A stretch of 64,000 nt of DNA, from assembly GCA_943370175.1 (NCBI GenBank), contig CALRPU020000003.1, positions 1-64,000 of the forward strand. Reading direction: 5' to 3'. The notes beneath the pieces are model-generated. The model was not told the DNA's origin. It saw only the letters and a list, made by a program, of their open reading frames with translations, and did no database searches. Position numbers and translations under genes: made by a program. This document shows, piece after piece, positions 36,748 to 45,560 of the stretch. Position 1 is the stretch's first letter, and the number at the start of each line of letters is the position of its first letter. The DNA comes from Ideonella_A intermedia_A. Its GTDB lineage: Bacteria > Pseudomonadota > Gammaproteobacteria > Burkholderiales > Burkholderiaceae_C.

Positions 36748-37833
36748 ATGCAGCCCGTGAGCAACATTTCCATCGCCTTGCCTTGGTCGGCGCCGCCCGT
36801 CGAGGCCCCCGACCCAAGCGCCCCCAGCGACACCCGCCCGCCCCGCATGGACCCCATGACGGGCATGATGCTGGTGATGATGGTGTTGTCGAGCCTGTTC
36901 CAGGGCCTGTCATCCCCCTCGGACGCGCCGTCGCCCGGCCCGGGCGGTCCGGGCGCACCCGGTGGTCCAAGCGCCCCAGGTGCGCCCGACGCGACAGGCA
37001 ATCCGTTGCAAGACCTGCTGGACCGCCTGGGCCGCCTGGGAGAGGATTCAGCAGATGACCCATCGAACGGGTCGTCCGGAAACCCGCGGCACACCCCGTC
37101 ACAAGAGCGCTCTGAACGGCCTTCGAATGAACCGTCGAACCACCGCTCGGAGCGCAAGAAGACCGACGAGGCCAACGACCGGCCTCGTCCGTCCGATGGT
37201 TGCCACAGCCCCCGCGGTGCGGACGAGCGCGAGCTGCCCAAGACGCCCCCGTCCGACAAGATCCCACCGCCCACGGGCACCACCGTCGTGAACGAGCCGA
37301 TTGTCGTGAAGGCAGGCGAGACCTTCGATGGCGGGGGCAAGCTGTACAAGGCTGGCCGCGCGCTGGGCGACGGTGGCGACAGCGAGGACCAGCTGCCCGT
37401 GTTCATCCTTGAGAAGGGCGCCACCTTGAAGAACGCGCAGGTGGAAGGCGCAGACGGCGTGCACGCCTATGGCGACGCCCACTTGAAAGACGTGTGGTGG
37501 CGCGACGTCGGCGAGGACGCATTCACGTTGAAGGCGCCCGGGCACGTCACCGTGGAGGGTGGCGGCGCTTTCAACGCCAACGACAAGGTGTTCCAGATCA
37601 ACGCGGCGGGATCACTGTCCATCGACGGCTTCTATGCCGAGAACTTTGGCAAGCTGGTGCGCCAGAATGGCGGCACCCACTTTGCTGTGGACGTCAGCCT
37701 GGACAACGTCGTGACCCGAGGTGGCGTTGATGCGCTGGTGTGCACCGACTCCAGCAGTTCGACGGTGTCGTTGGGCAAGGTCGACCCGGGCAGCGTGAAG
37801 CACGCGGTGATCGCGCCAGGCGAAGACCGGTGA
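36748..37833 (+). CDS. HrpW-like protein: harpin-type N-terminus plus pectate lyase family 3 domain
   Basis: The 361-residue protein has no Sec or Tat signal. Residues 1-175 are Pro/Gly/Ser/Asp-rich and disordered, with two short amphipathic or hydrophobic helices (MDPMTGMMLVMMVLSSLFQG and NPLQDLLDRLGRLG). Residues about 178-355 form a right-handed beta-helix of the PL3 type (TTVVNEPIVVKAGETFDGGG, VFILEKGATLKNAQVEGADG, VWWRDVGEDAFTLKA, INAAGSLSIDGFYAENFGKL). The layout matches HrpW/PopW harpins, which are secreted by type III systems and bind plant-wall pectate. Only two cysteines are present. No hrp genes are nearby. A cytoplasmic or otherwise exported PL3 lyase is the alternative. Confidence 0.75.
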   Translation: MQPVSNISIALPWSAPPVEAPDPSAPSDTRPPRMDPMTGMMLVMMVLSSLFQGLSSPSDAPSPGPGGPGAPGGPSAPGAPDATGNPLQDLLDRLGRLGEDSADDPSNGSSGNPRHTPSQERSERPSNEPSNHRSERKKTDEANDRPRPSDGCHSPRGADERELPKTPPSDKIPPPTGTTVVNEPIVVKAGETFDGGGKLYKAGRALGDGGDSEDQLPVFILEKGATLKNAQVEGADGVHAYGDAHLKDVWWRDVGEDAFTLKAPGHVTVEGGGAFNANDKVFQINAAGSLSIDGFYAENFGKLVRQNGGTHFAVDVSLDNVVTRGGVDALVCTDSSSSTVSLGKVDPGSVKHAVIAPGEDR

Positions 37834-37872
37834 GGCGTCGCGCCACCCGCGGAGGCGGCCGCCGCTGATCCC

Positions 37873-37878
37873 TAGAAT
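37873..37878 (+). promoter_or_regulatory. -10 box of pyrF, predicted leaderless start
   Basis: TAGAAT ends 6 bases before the pyrF ATG at 37885. Transcription normally begins about 7 bases after the -10 box, which would be the A of the start codon. No Shine-Dalgarno sequence can fit. The -35 region is not recognisable. Confidence 0.55.
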
Positions 37879-37884
37879 CAGGGC

Positions 37885-38730
37885 ATGTCATTCATCGCCC
37901 AACTCGCGCGCGCCGAGGCATTGAACCAGTCCCTGCTGTGCGTCGGTCTGGACCCGGAGCCGGCCAAGTTCCCCGGCGCCTGGCAGCACGATCCGACGCG
38001 CATCTTCGACTTCTGCGCCACCATCGTCGACAGCACGCGCGACCTGGTGATCGCCTTCAAGCCGCAGATCGCCCATTTCGCGGCGCACCGTGCCGAAGAC
38101 CAGCTGGAGCGGTTGATCCACCACATCCGCCGCGCCGCGCCCGAGGTGCCGGTGATCCTGGACGCCAAGCGCGGCGACATCGGCAGCACCGCCGAACAGT
38201 ACGCGGCCGAGGCCTTCGACCGCTACGACGCGGACGCGGTCACGCTGTCGCCCTTCCTCGGCTTCGATTCCATCGAACCCTACCTGCGCCGCGAGGGCAA
38301 GGGCGCCATCCTGTTGTGCCGCACCTCCAACCCCGGCGGGGACGACCTGCAAGCCCGCACGCTGGCCGCGAGCGAAGGCGAGCCCGCCGAGCGGCTGTAC
38401 GAGCGCATCGCCCGCCTGGCGGCCACCGACTGGAACCGCAACGGCCAGCTCGGCCTGGTGGTGGGCGCCACCTACCCGGCCGAGATCGAACGGGTGCGCA
38501 CGCTCGCGCCGACGCTGCCGTTGCTGATCCCCGGCGTGGGCGCGCAAGGCGGTGATGCCGAAGCCACCGTGCGCGCCGGCTGGCGGGGCGCCCACGGCCG
38601 CACGACGGCGCCGATCATCGTCAACTCCTCGCGCGCGGTGCTGTACGCGAGCCGCAGCAGCGAATTCGCCTCGGCCGCCCGGGCCGCCGCCCTCGCCACG
38701 CGCGACCAGCTGAACGCGGCGCGGCGCTGA
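37885..38730 (+). CDS. pyrF: orotidine 5'-phosphate decarboxylase, group 2
   Basis: The 281-residue enzyme makes UMP from OMP in the last step of pyrimidine synthesis. It is of the longer bacterial group 2: LLCVGLDPEPAKFPGAW, AFKPQIAHFAAH, the catalytic loop ILDAKRGDIGSTAEQYA (Asp-Lys-x-x-Asp), TLSPFLGFDSIEPYL and LLIPGVGAQGGD at the phosphate site. It appears to be monocistronic with its own promoter close to the ATG. Confidence 0.95.
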   Translation: MSFIAQLARAEALNQSLLCVGLDPEPAKFPGAWQHDPTRIFDFCATIVDSTRDLVIAFKPQIAHFAAHRAEDQLERLIHHIRRAAPEVPVILDAKRGDIGSTAEQYAAEAFDRYDADAVTLSPFLGFDSIEPYLRREGKGAILLCRTSNPGGDDLQARTLAASEGEPAERLYERIARLAATDWNRNGQLGLVVGATYPAEIERVRTLAPTLPLLIPGVGAQGGDAEATVRAGWRGAHGRTTAPIIVNSSRAVLYASRSSEFASAARAAALATRDQLNAARR

Positions 38731-38821
38731 GCCGCGGGGCCGGCCGCGCCGGTCCTCGCGTCGAACGGGCCGCCCACCCACGACCCACACGGTGCGATCT
38801 GGCGGGCCGCCCGGGGTCCCG

Positions 38822-41128
38822 TCAGGCCGACAAGGGCAGCAGCGGCAGGCTGCGGCTGCGTTTGCCCGTCAAGCCGAACAGCGCGTTGGCGACGGCTGGC
38901 GCGATCGGCGGCGTGCCGGGCTCGCCAACGCCGCTCGGGGGACGCTCGCTGGGCATCAGGTGCACCTCGATCTGCGGGGTCTGCGCGAGCGTCAGCAGCG
39001 GGTAGGCCGGGTAGTTGGTCTGCTGCACCACGCCGCCCACGATGTCGATGCGGCCGTACAGGGCCGCGCTCAGGCCGAAGATGACCCCCCCTTCCATCTG
39101 CTGCGCCACGATGCCCGGGTTGACCACCGTGCCGACGTCGGCCACCACCACCACGCGGTGCACCCGCGGCTGGCCGGCCTCCAGCGACACCTCGACCACC
39201 TGGGCCACGATGCTGCCGAAGCTTTCGTGCAGGGCCACGCCCCGTGCCCGGCCCGCGGGCAGCGGCTTGTTGCCGCCCTGGAAGCCTGGCCAGCCGGCCT
39301 CGTCGGCGGCGCGCTTGAGCACGGCCGCATGGCGCGGCAGGTCGCGCAGCCAGGCGAGGCGAAAGCTCACCGGGTCTTGCCGCGCTTCGGCGGCCAGCTC
39401 GTCGATGAAGCATTCCTTGAAAAAGGCATTGTGCGAATGCCCGACCGAGCGCCAAAAGCCCACCGGCACGGCGTGCCGCGTGGCCACGTGCGCGATGCGC
39501 TGGTGCGCGAAGGCGTAGGGGCTGTCGAACAGGCCCTCGCTGGTGGTCTTGTCGGGGGCATCCACCGGGCCGGCCAGGTGCGGCAGGTTGCGCTCCATCC
39601 AGCGCGGGGACACGGCGTCGCCGGCGCTGGTGAAGCGCACCGCCACCGGCTGGCCACGCTCGTCCAGCCGCGCCTGCATGACGGCCGCGCCGGCGGGACG
39701 GTAGTGGTCATGCTGCAGGTCTTCCTCGCGCGTCCAGACCAGTTGAACCGGCCGCCCGCCGCATTCCATCGCGATGCGCACCACCTGCCCAACCACATCG
39801 ACGTCCAGCCGCCGGCCGAAGCCGCCGCCGAGGTAGGTCACGTTGACGCTGACGGCGGATGGCGCGACGCCGGCCACGCGCGCCGCCAGGTCCTGCGCCA
39901 GGCCCGGCACCTGCGTGGGCACCCACACCTCGACGCGGCCATCGCGCACCCGGGCGGTGGCGTTGACCGGTTCCATCGCCGCGTGCGCCAGGTAGGGCGC
40001 CTGGTAGGTGGACTCGATGCGTCTCACGCCCTGCGCGGCGTCGCTGTCCACGTCGCCGCGGGCGTGGAAGGCCACGCCCCCACGGTGTTGGGACGCGTCC
40101 TGTGCCCGGGCCAGCAGGTCGCGCAAGATGGCTTGCGAATCGACGGTGCCGGCCGGCGGCGGCCGCCATTCGAGCCGCAAGGCGTCGGCGCCCCGGCGCG
40201 CATGCCAATGGCTGCGCCCCACCACCGCCACCGCGGCCGGGGCGCCCCCCAGCGGACGCAGCTGCACCACGCGCACCACGCCCGGCGTGCGCAACGCCGC
40301 GTTGGCATCAAAGCGCACCGGCTCACCGCCTAGCATCGGGGCGTGGCGCACCACCGCAAACCATTGGTCCGGCAAGCGCACGTCGATGCCGAAGACCGCC
40401 GAGCCATTGGCCTTGGCCACCACATCGGTGCGCGGCGCGGCCGTGCCCAGCAGCGTCCACGCCGACCGGGGCTTGAGCACCACGTCGCCGGGCGGCGTGA
40501 TGGCCGCGCGCTTGACGAAGTCCTTGTAGCGGCCGGTGGGCCCGGACGGGTGCGCGATGACGCCGGCGACCACGGTGAATTCCGCCACCGGCAGCTTCCA
40601 TTCCAGCGAGGCCGCGCCGAGCAGCTGCGCGCGCGCCGTGGCCGCGGCAAGGCGCAGCGGCGTCCAGGCGTCGGCGATGCTGGAAGAGCCCCCGGTCATG
40701 TTGATGCCCAGCTCGCGGGCGACCTTGGCCACCATCCACTGGCCGGCCTTGACGCCCAGGGTTTCCGCCCCGGGCTCCGTGTCGCGCGGGTGCAGTGGCA
40801 ACAAGCTGCCGACGAAGGCGGCCACATTGCCGTAGATCGCCTCCGGCCCGGCGGGCACCAGGCGCACGGTGTCCAGTGGCACGTCCAGCTCCTCGGCCAC
40901 CAGCATGGCCAGGGCGGTGTGCACCCCCTGGCCCATTTCGCTGCGGTTCATGGTGACCATCACCTCGCCGGTGTCGGCGATGCGGATCCAGCCGTTCAGC
41001 GCGATGCTGCCGGTGCCCGGCGTCAGGTCCGCCGGGCCCAAGCGGCCGCGCGGCGGCAGCAACGACCAGCCCACCAACAGCGCCCCGCCGGCGCCGGCGG
41101 CGCTCAGCAGCCAGGTGCGCCGCCTCAT
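38822..41128 (-). CDS. second molybdopterin hydroxylase large subunit (IorB type)
   Basis: The 768-residue xanthine-dehydrogenase-family subunit has an N-terminal twin-arginine-like signal (MRRRTWLLSAAGAGGALLVGW) and the molybdopterin domains (MNRSEMGQGVHTALAMLVAE, YLGGGFGRRLDVDVVG, PVGFWRSVGHSHNAFF, PSGVGEPGTPPIAPAVANA with the catalytic Glu). It is clearly diverged from the copy at 12834. The substrate is unknown. Its ATG overlaps the small-subunit stop (ATGA). Confidence 0.9.
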   Translation of the reverse strand: MRRRTWLLSAAGAGGALLVGWSLLPPRGRLGPADLTPGTGSIALNGWIRIADTGEVMVTMNRSEMGQGVHTALAMLVAEELDVPLDTVRLVPAGPEAIYGNVAAFVGSLLPLHPRDTEPGAETLGVKAGQWMVAKVARELGINMTGGSSSIADAWTPLRLAAATARAQLLGAASLEWKLPVAEFTVVAGVIAHPSGPTGRYKDFVKRAAITPPGDVVLKPRSAWTLLGTAAPRTDVVAKANGSAVFGIDVRLPDQWFAVVRHAPMLGGEPVRFDANAALRTPGVVRVVQLRPLGGAPAAVAVVGRSHWHARRGADALRLEWRPPPAGTVDSQAILRDLLARAQDASQHRGGVAFHARGDVDSDAAQGVRRIESTYQAPYLAHAAMEPVNATARVRDGRVEVWVPTQVPGLAQDLAARVAGVAPSAVSVNVTYLGGGFGRRLDVDVVGQVVRIAMECGGRPVQLVWTREEDLQHDHYRPAGAAVMQARLDERGQPVAVRFTSAGDAVSPRWMERNLPHLAGPVDAPDKTTSEGLFDSPYAFAHQRIAHVATRHAVPVGFWRSVGHSHNAFFKECFIDELAAEARQDPVSFRLAWLRDLPRHAAVLKRAADEAGWPGFQGGNKPLPAGRARGVALHESFGSIVAQVVEVSLEAGQPRVHRVVVVADVGTVVNPGIVAQQMEGGVIFGLSAALYGRIDIVGGVVQQTNYPAYPLLTLAQTPQIEVHLMPSERPPSGVGEPGTPPIAPAVANALFGLTGKRSRSLPLLPLSA

Positions 41129-41643
41129 GGCCGAGCCGCCTTGGCCGTGGGCTGCTGCGCCGGAGCACCTGGCACGGCCTCGCCGCGCAGCAGGGCCGCG
41201 GCCGTCAGGATGCCGGCGCGGATGCGCGGGTAGGTGCCGCAGCGGCACAGGTTGGTGATCGCGGCGTCCACGTCGGCCGGCGTGGGCCGCCGGTTGCGCT
41301 TGAGCAGCGCCGCCGCCGCCATCAGCATGCCGCTTTGGCAGTAGCCGCATTGCGGCACCTGGTGCAGCACCCAGGCCTGCTGCAAGGGGTGCGGGCGCTC
41401 GGCGCTGCCCAGACCTTCGATGGTGGCGATCGGGCGCCCGCGCACGGCCGACACCGGCGTGACGCAGCTGCGCACCACCTCATCGCCCAGGTGCACGCTG
41501 CAGGCCCCGCAGGCGCCCACACCGCAGCCGTACTTCGTGCCCGTCAGGTTCATCACGTCCCGCAGGGCCCACAACAGGGGCATCGACGGGTCGACCGCCT
41601 CGTCGGGCACCGCCTGCGCGCGGCCATTGACCAGAAACTCCAT
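41125..41643 (-). CDS. second molybdenum hydroxylase [2Fe-2S] subunit (IorA type)
   Basis: The 172-residue protein has cluster motifs KYGCGVGACGACSVH, a further Cys in VVRSCVTPV, PQCGYCQSGMLM and NLCRCGTY. It passes electrons from the molybdenum cofactor of the adjacent large subunit. ATG 41643 begins MEFLVNGRAQAV, the normal family start. It is transcribed divergently from the porin gene at 41787. No FAD subunit and no XdhC-type maturation factor is nearby. Confidence 0.9.
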   Translation of the reverse strand: MEFLVNGRAQAVPDEAVDPSMPLLWALRDVMNLTGTKYGCGVGACGACSVHLGDEVVRSCVTPVSAVRGRPIATIEGLGSAERPHPLQQAWVLHQVPQCGYCQSGMLMAAAALLKRNRRPTPADVDAAITNLCRCGTYPRIRAGILTAAALLRGEAVPGAPAQQPTAKAARP

Positions 41644-41786
41644 CGTGCGTCCTTGCCGTCTTGCCTCGGCGGTTGGCGCCAGGCTCACCCTGGATTCTGC
41701 GTGAGCCGAACGGCCAGGGCCCGTTTCTTGCAAACATCGTGCGCAGGCCAAGCCTGAACTTTCACCACAACAACCAGGAACGTCGC

Positions 41787-42830
41787 ATGTCCCTCACCGT
41801 GAAGCCGATCTCCCTTTCCATCGCCGCGCTGCTGATGTGCGCCGCCGGCGCCGCCCAGGCCCAGAGCAGCGTCAAGCTGTATGGCCTGATCGACCTGAAC
41901 GTCGGCCAGTTTCAGGCCGCGGGCGCCAACAAAGTCTGGAACGTCAGCAACGGCGACTTTTCCACCAGCTTCATCGGCTTTGGCGGCAAGGAAGACCTGG
42001 GCGGCGGCTTGTCTGCCAGCTTCGCGCTGGAAAGCTTCTTCCGCCCGGACACCGGCCGCAGCGGCCGCGTCGCGGTGGACGTGTCGCCGCGCGCCGACGT
42101 GTTCTGGGCGCGCGCCGCCAACGTCACGCTGGGCGGCGGCTTCGGCAGCGTCAAGCTCGGCCGCCAGACCACGACGATGTTCATTTCGTCGCTGATCTTC
42201 AACCCCTTCGGCGACTCCTTCGGCTTCTCGCCGACCATCCGCCAGTACTACACCTCGGCCCTGGTGGGCGACAGCGGCTGGAGCAACGCCATCAGCTACA
42301 CCACGCCGAACATGAACGGCCTGACCGCCACCGTGCAGGGCAGCCTGGGCGAAGGCGCCGCCAAGTCGGTGGGCCGCAACGTCGGCTTCAACGCGCTGTA
42401 CTTCAGCGGCCCATTCGCCGCCACCGTCGCTTACCAGAAGGTGCAAAGCGACTACGACCTGCGCTTCTCGACCACCCTGCCGGCCGGCTTCGTCGAGCAG
42501 ATCGCCTACCAGTTCGGTGCCAGCTACGACCTCGGCGTGGCCAAGCTCTTCGGCCAGTACGGCAAGACCGACACCGACGCCACCGCGGACGTCAAGGGCA
42601 AGCTGACGCAAATCGGCGTCAGCGCGCCGCTGGCCGGCGGCAAGGTCCTGGGCGCGTACGGCAACCTCAAGTACTCTGGGGGCCGCGTTGGCACGTCCAA
42701 GACGATCAGCCTGGGCTACGACTACAACCTGTCCAAGCGCACCGACGTCTACGCCGTGTACGTCAGCGACAAGTTCACGAACCTGAAGTCAGGCAACACC
42801 TTCGCTGTCGGCATTCGCCACAATTTCTGA
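41787..42830 (+). CDS. trimeric outer-membrane porin (Burkholderiales type)
   Basis: The 347-residue protein has a signal peptide (ISLSIAALLMCAAGAAQAQ) and the family start SSVKLYGLIDLNVG. Alternating amphipathic strands follow, and the protein ends in Phe (AVGIRHNF), the outer-membrane assembly signal. FGGKEDLGGGLSASFALE and FGSVKLGRQTT are typical porin strands. It forms a general diffusion channel. Its stop is only five bases from the convergent M14 peptidase stop. Confidence 0.95.
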   Translation: MSLTVKPISLSIAALLMCAAGAAQAQSSVKLYGLIDLNVGQFQAAGANKVWNVSNGDFSTSFIGFGGKEDLGGGLSASFALESFFRPDTGRSGRVAVDVSPRADVFWARAANVTLGGGFGSVKLGRQTTTMFISSLIFNPFGDSFGFSPTIRQYYTSALVGDSGWSNAISYTTPNMNGLTATVQGSLGEGAAKSVGRNVGFNALYFSGPFAATVAYQKVQSDYDLRFSTTLPAGFVEQIAYQFGASYDLGVAKLFGQYGKTDTDATADVKGKLTQIGVSAPLAGGKVLGAYGNLKYSGGRVGTSKTISLGYDYNLSKRTDVYAVYVSDKFTNLKSGNTFAVGIRHNF

Positions 42831-42835
42831 TCGAT

Positions 42836-44599
42836 TCACCGCAGCCGCACTGTGCAATGCACCGTGCCGGCGCGTTCTGCGCGGGCCGTCAGCGCCAACT
42901 CGGTGCCTGACGGCGCCCGCACCGTCCATTCGCACAGCGCGCGGTCGGCGGTGACGTCCCGGTTCGGCAAAAACGCCTGCAGGCTGGGCTTGCCCCCATG
43001 GCCCTCGAGCTGCGGGCCTTCCACCCGCCGCTTGCCCTGCAGCCACTCGACGGGCACGCCTGGCGGCGCGTCGATCTCGAACATCACCCCCCGCACCACC
43101 TTGCGGGCCAGCGCGCGCCGGCTCACGTACGCGGGCAGGTAGCCGGTGTTGGCCACGACGATTCGCACGCGCCAAGTGTCCGGGCCCAGGGCCGTTGCCT
43201 CGGCGCTGATCAGTTCGAGCTTGGGCAGGCTCAGCGCGATCTGCGTCATCCAGGCTGGAAAGCGCTCGACCTCGCGCTCGCGCAGCGCCGGCGGCGGATT
43301 GCGCCAGAAGTTCATCTTGTCCCAGCCGCCGATCTCCACCGGCCCGAGTTGCGGGTGCTGGAACGGCCGCCAGTCGACGTGGGCCTGGCCGCCGCATTGT
43401 TCGTCGCTCCACCTCAGCAGCTTCAGGTCGTCCTCGACCGGGTGATCGCGGTACCAATGGATCCACGGGTAGTTCGTGATGCCCGCCTCGCGGTTGGGCG
43501 ACCACAGCTCGACCACCCAGAACAGCGCGCCCAGGTGCTCGTACACCCAGTCCTGCGTGCCGGAGATGACCTCCTTCGGGTGGTACTTGAACTCGTGCCA
43601 GATGCTCACCGCCGGGTAGCCAGTCAGCCGCGTGCCGATCTCGCTGAACCGCTTGAAGGTCCACAGGTCCTCGGGGACCATGTCGTCGTCGCTTTGCGTG
43701 CCCATGGGCCGCAGGATCACGCCGCTGTGGGTGTGGTAACTGATGGCCGCGCCGATGTTGGGGTGGGCAACGAAGAAGTCCACCATCGCGCGGACCTCGG
43801 GCTCGCTGGCCGGGTAAGGGCCGGCCCCGGACTGCTCGAACTCCTGCCGCCAGCCGGCGGGAAAGTTGCGGTTCAGGTCCAGGCCTTCTCGGTCGGGGTT
43901 GACGCGGATGGTGACGCCATCGTGCGAGCGCAGCGTGCCTTCCGGGATCACGCGGTAGTACTCGCCGCCGAACTCGCCCGGCTCGCGGGGCACCATCAGC
44001 CGCGGGTCTGCGGCGCACTTCTTGTGGCTGCCGTGCGGGTCGGGCAGGCGCATGAACAACACCCGGCCGTCGCCGTCCACGTCTTCCACCGTCAGGCCAT
44101 CGACCGGCGCCTCGTCGAACGGATAGTGGCGCGTGCCCGAGCGGATGTGGCGCGGCCGGTCGGCCAACGCCAGCTCGGCGCCGTCGGGGTTCAGGCGCGG
44201 GCACAGGTAGACCGTGCGCGAGTCCAGCAGGTGGGTGACGCGGCGGCCCTCGTCGCTGTCCTGGCCGTGAAGGCGCAGCAGGTGGTGCAGGTAATACAGC
44301 ACCGCCGTGCTGGCGGTGAGCTCGGCGGCGTGGATGTTGCCGTCGGCCCAGAACGCGGGCTTGTCGCCCGGCTCGCCGGTGGCCCGGTTGGTCACGGTCA
44401 CGACCCAGATGTCGCGTCCTTCGTGGCTTTTGCCGATCGACGCCACGCTGGCCAGGCCCGGCCGCGCCGCCGCGAAGGCGTGCAGCAAGGCGGTCAGCGC
44501 GTCGTGTCGGTAGAAGGTGTCAAAGCGGGGTTCGGGCAGGTCGGCCGGATGCGGCGTCGCTGGCGGCGCGTCGGCGCTGGCGTGGTCGTTCAGGGGCAT
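42836..44599 (-). CDS. M14-family zinc carboxypeptidase
   Basis: The 587-residue protein has the zinc site of M14 peptidases: H-x-x-E in DGNIHAAELTAS, the third ligand His in ISYHTHSGVILRP and the catalytic Glu in FWVVELWSPNREAG. Substrate-binding RLNPDG and DLNRNFPAGW are also present. A C-terminal extension of about 150 residues (IRIVVANTGYLPAYV onwards) looks like a beta-sandwich domain. There is no signal peptide, so it is likely cytoplasmic. It is larger than the secreted carboxypeptidase A forms. Confidence 0.9.
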   Translation of the reverse strand: MPLNDHASADAPPATPHPADLPEPRFDTFYRHDALTALLHAFAAARPGLASVASIGKSHEGRDIWVVTVTNRATGEPGDKPAFWADGNIHAAELTASTAVLYYLHHLLRLHGQDSDEGRRVTHLLDSRTVYLCPRLNPDGAELALADRPRHIRSGTRHYPFDEAPVDGLTVEDVDGDGRVLFMRLPDPHGSHKKCAADPRLMVPREPGEFGGEYYRVIPEGTLRSHDGVTIRVNPDREGLDLNRNFPAGWRQEFEQSGAGPYPASEPEVRAMVDFFVAHPNIGAAISYHTHSGVILRPMGTQSDDDMVPEDLWTFKRFSEIGTRLTGYPAVSIWHEFKYHPKEVISGTQDWVYEHLGALFWVVELWSPNREAGITNYPWIHWYRDHPVEDDLKLLRWSDEQCGGQAHVDWRPFQHPQLGPVEIGGWDKMNFWRNPPPALREREVERFPAWMTQIALSLPKLELISAEATALGPDTWRVRIVVANTGYLPAYVSRRALARKVVRGVMFEIDAPPGVPVEWLQGKRRVEGPQLEGHGGKPSLQAFLPNRDVTADRALCEWTVRAPSGTELALTARAERAGTVHCTVRLR

Positions 44600-44643
44600 C
44601 GTGGGACGGAAGGTGCAGGCCCGCCCACCGGGCGGGCCGGGGG

Positions 44644-45459
44644 TCAGTGGTCGACGAGCGGTGCGGCCGCGTCCTCGCCGACGCGCGCCTGGAAGCGGCC
44701 CTGGAAATGCCGCGCCACCGGCAGCATCGTGGGCCGCTCGCGCAGCGACAGCATCAAGGTTTCGTCGTCCATGCGGCGCGTGCCGAGGATGTGACGCTGG
44801 TTGACCACCACGAAGCGGTGGATCTGCCAGAAGCGGCCGGGGTCGAGCTGAACCGCCAGCTCTTTCAAGGGCCGGCGCACCCGCGACTCGACGCCATCGG
44901 CCGACACGACGCGCGTGCCGCTCGCATCGGCCTCGAAATAGATGATGTCGTCGACCTTCAAGAGGTGCAGGTTCGCGCCCTCGCCGGCTTCGACCACCTC
45001 CAGCGGGGTGCTGCGGCGCAGCTGGCCGGCCAGGCGGTTCAGCAGCGCGGCGAGGCTGGGCACCGCGTCCGGCGCCTGGGCGGCCATCGCCTGCTGCACC
45101 TGGGACACGACCGTGGCGAGTTGCAGCGGGTCCAGCGGCTTGACCAGGTGCCAGGCGCCGCCCTCGTCGAAGCTGCGCAGCGCGCGGTCGTTCGGCGCCA
45201 TCAGGAACACGCTGCGGGCCCGGTCGCCGATGCGCTGAGCCACTTCCACGCCGGTCAGCCCGGGCATGCGCATGTCGAGGAAGCAGACGTCGGGCTCGTG
45301 CTCCAGAAAGCTGTCCCAGGCCTCGACGCCATTGACCGCCTGCACCAGCCGCAGGCCTGGCCAAACCGCCGTCAGCGAGCGTGTCAGTTCACGGCGCACC
45401 TGCGCGTCGTCATCGGCCACAAGGGCCTTCACCACAGAAATGTTGGATCCGGAGGTCAT
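44644..45459 (-). CDS. response regulator with REC and LytTR DNA-binding domains
   Basis: The 271-residue protein has a receiver domain at about 10-125, with the acidic pair in VADDDAQ, phospho-acceptor Asp in CFLDMRMPG and Lys in HLVKPLD. A LytTR domain follows at about 165-265 (IYFEADASGTRVVS, FWQIHRFVVVNQRHI). The conserved Thr/Ser switch residue of the receiver is replaced: the usual TAYD-type motif reads MAPND. No histidine kinase gene is adjacent, so it is an orphan here. Confidence 0.9.
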   Translation of the reverse strand: MTSGSNISVVKALVADDDAQVRRELTRSLTAVWPGLRLVQAVNGVEAWDSFLEHEPDVCFLDMRMPGLTGVEVAQRIGDRARSVFLMAPNDRALRSFDEGGAWHLVKPLDPLQLATVVSQVQQAMAAQAPDAVPSLAALLNRLAGQLRRSTPLEVVEAGEGANLHLLKVDDIIYFEADASGTRVVSADGVESRVRRPLKELAVQLDPGRFWQIHRFVVVNQRHILGTRRMDDETLMLSLRERPTMLPVARHFQGRFQARVGEDAAAPLVDH

Positions 45460-45560
45460 CGCGGGTCATTCTGGCACCGGCGCGGTCGTTGTAACAAGTT
45501 GCCGGCGCCGTGCGTTGGCCCGTCAAACCGCGGCATCGCCAGCATTGGCGCGGGGCTGGC

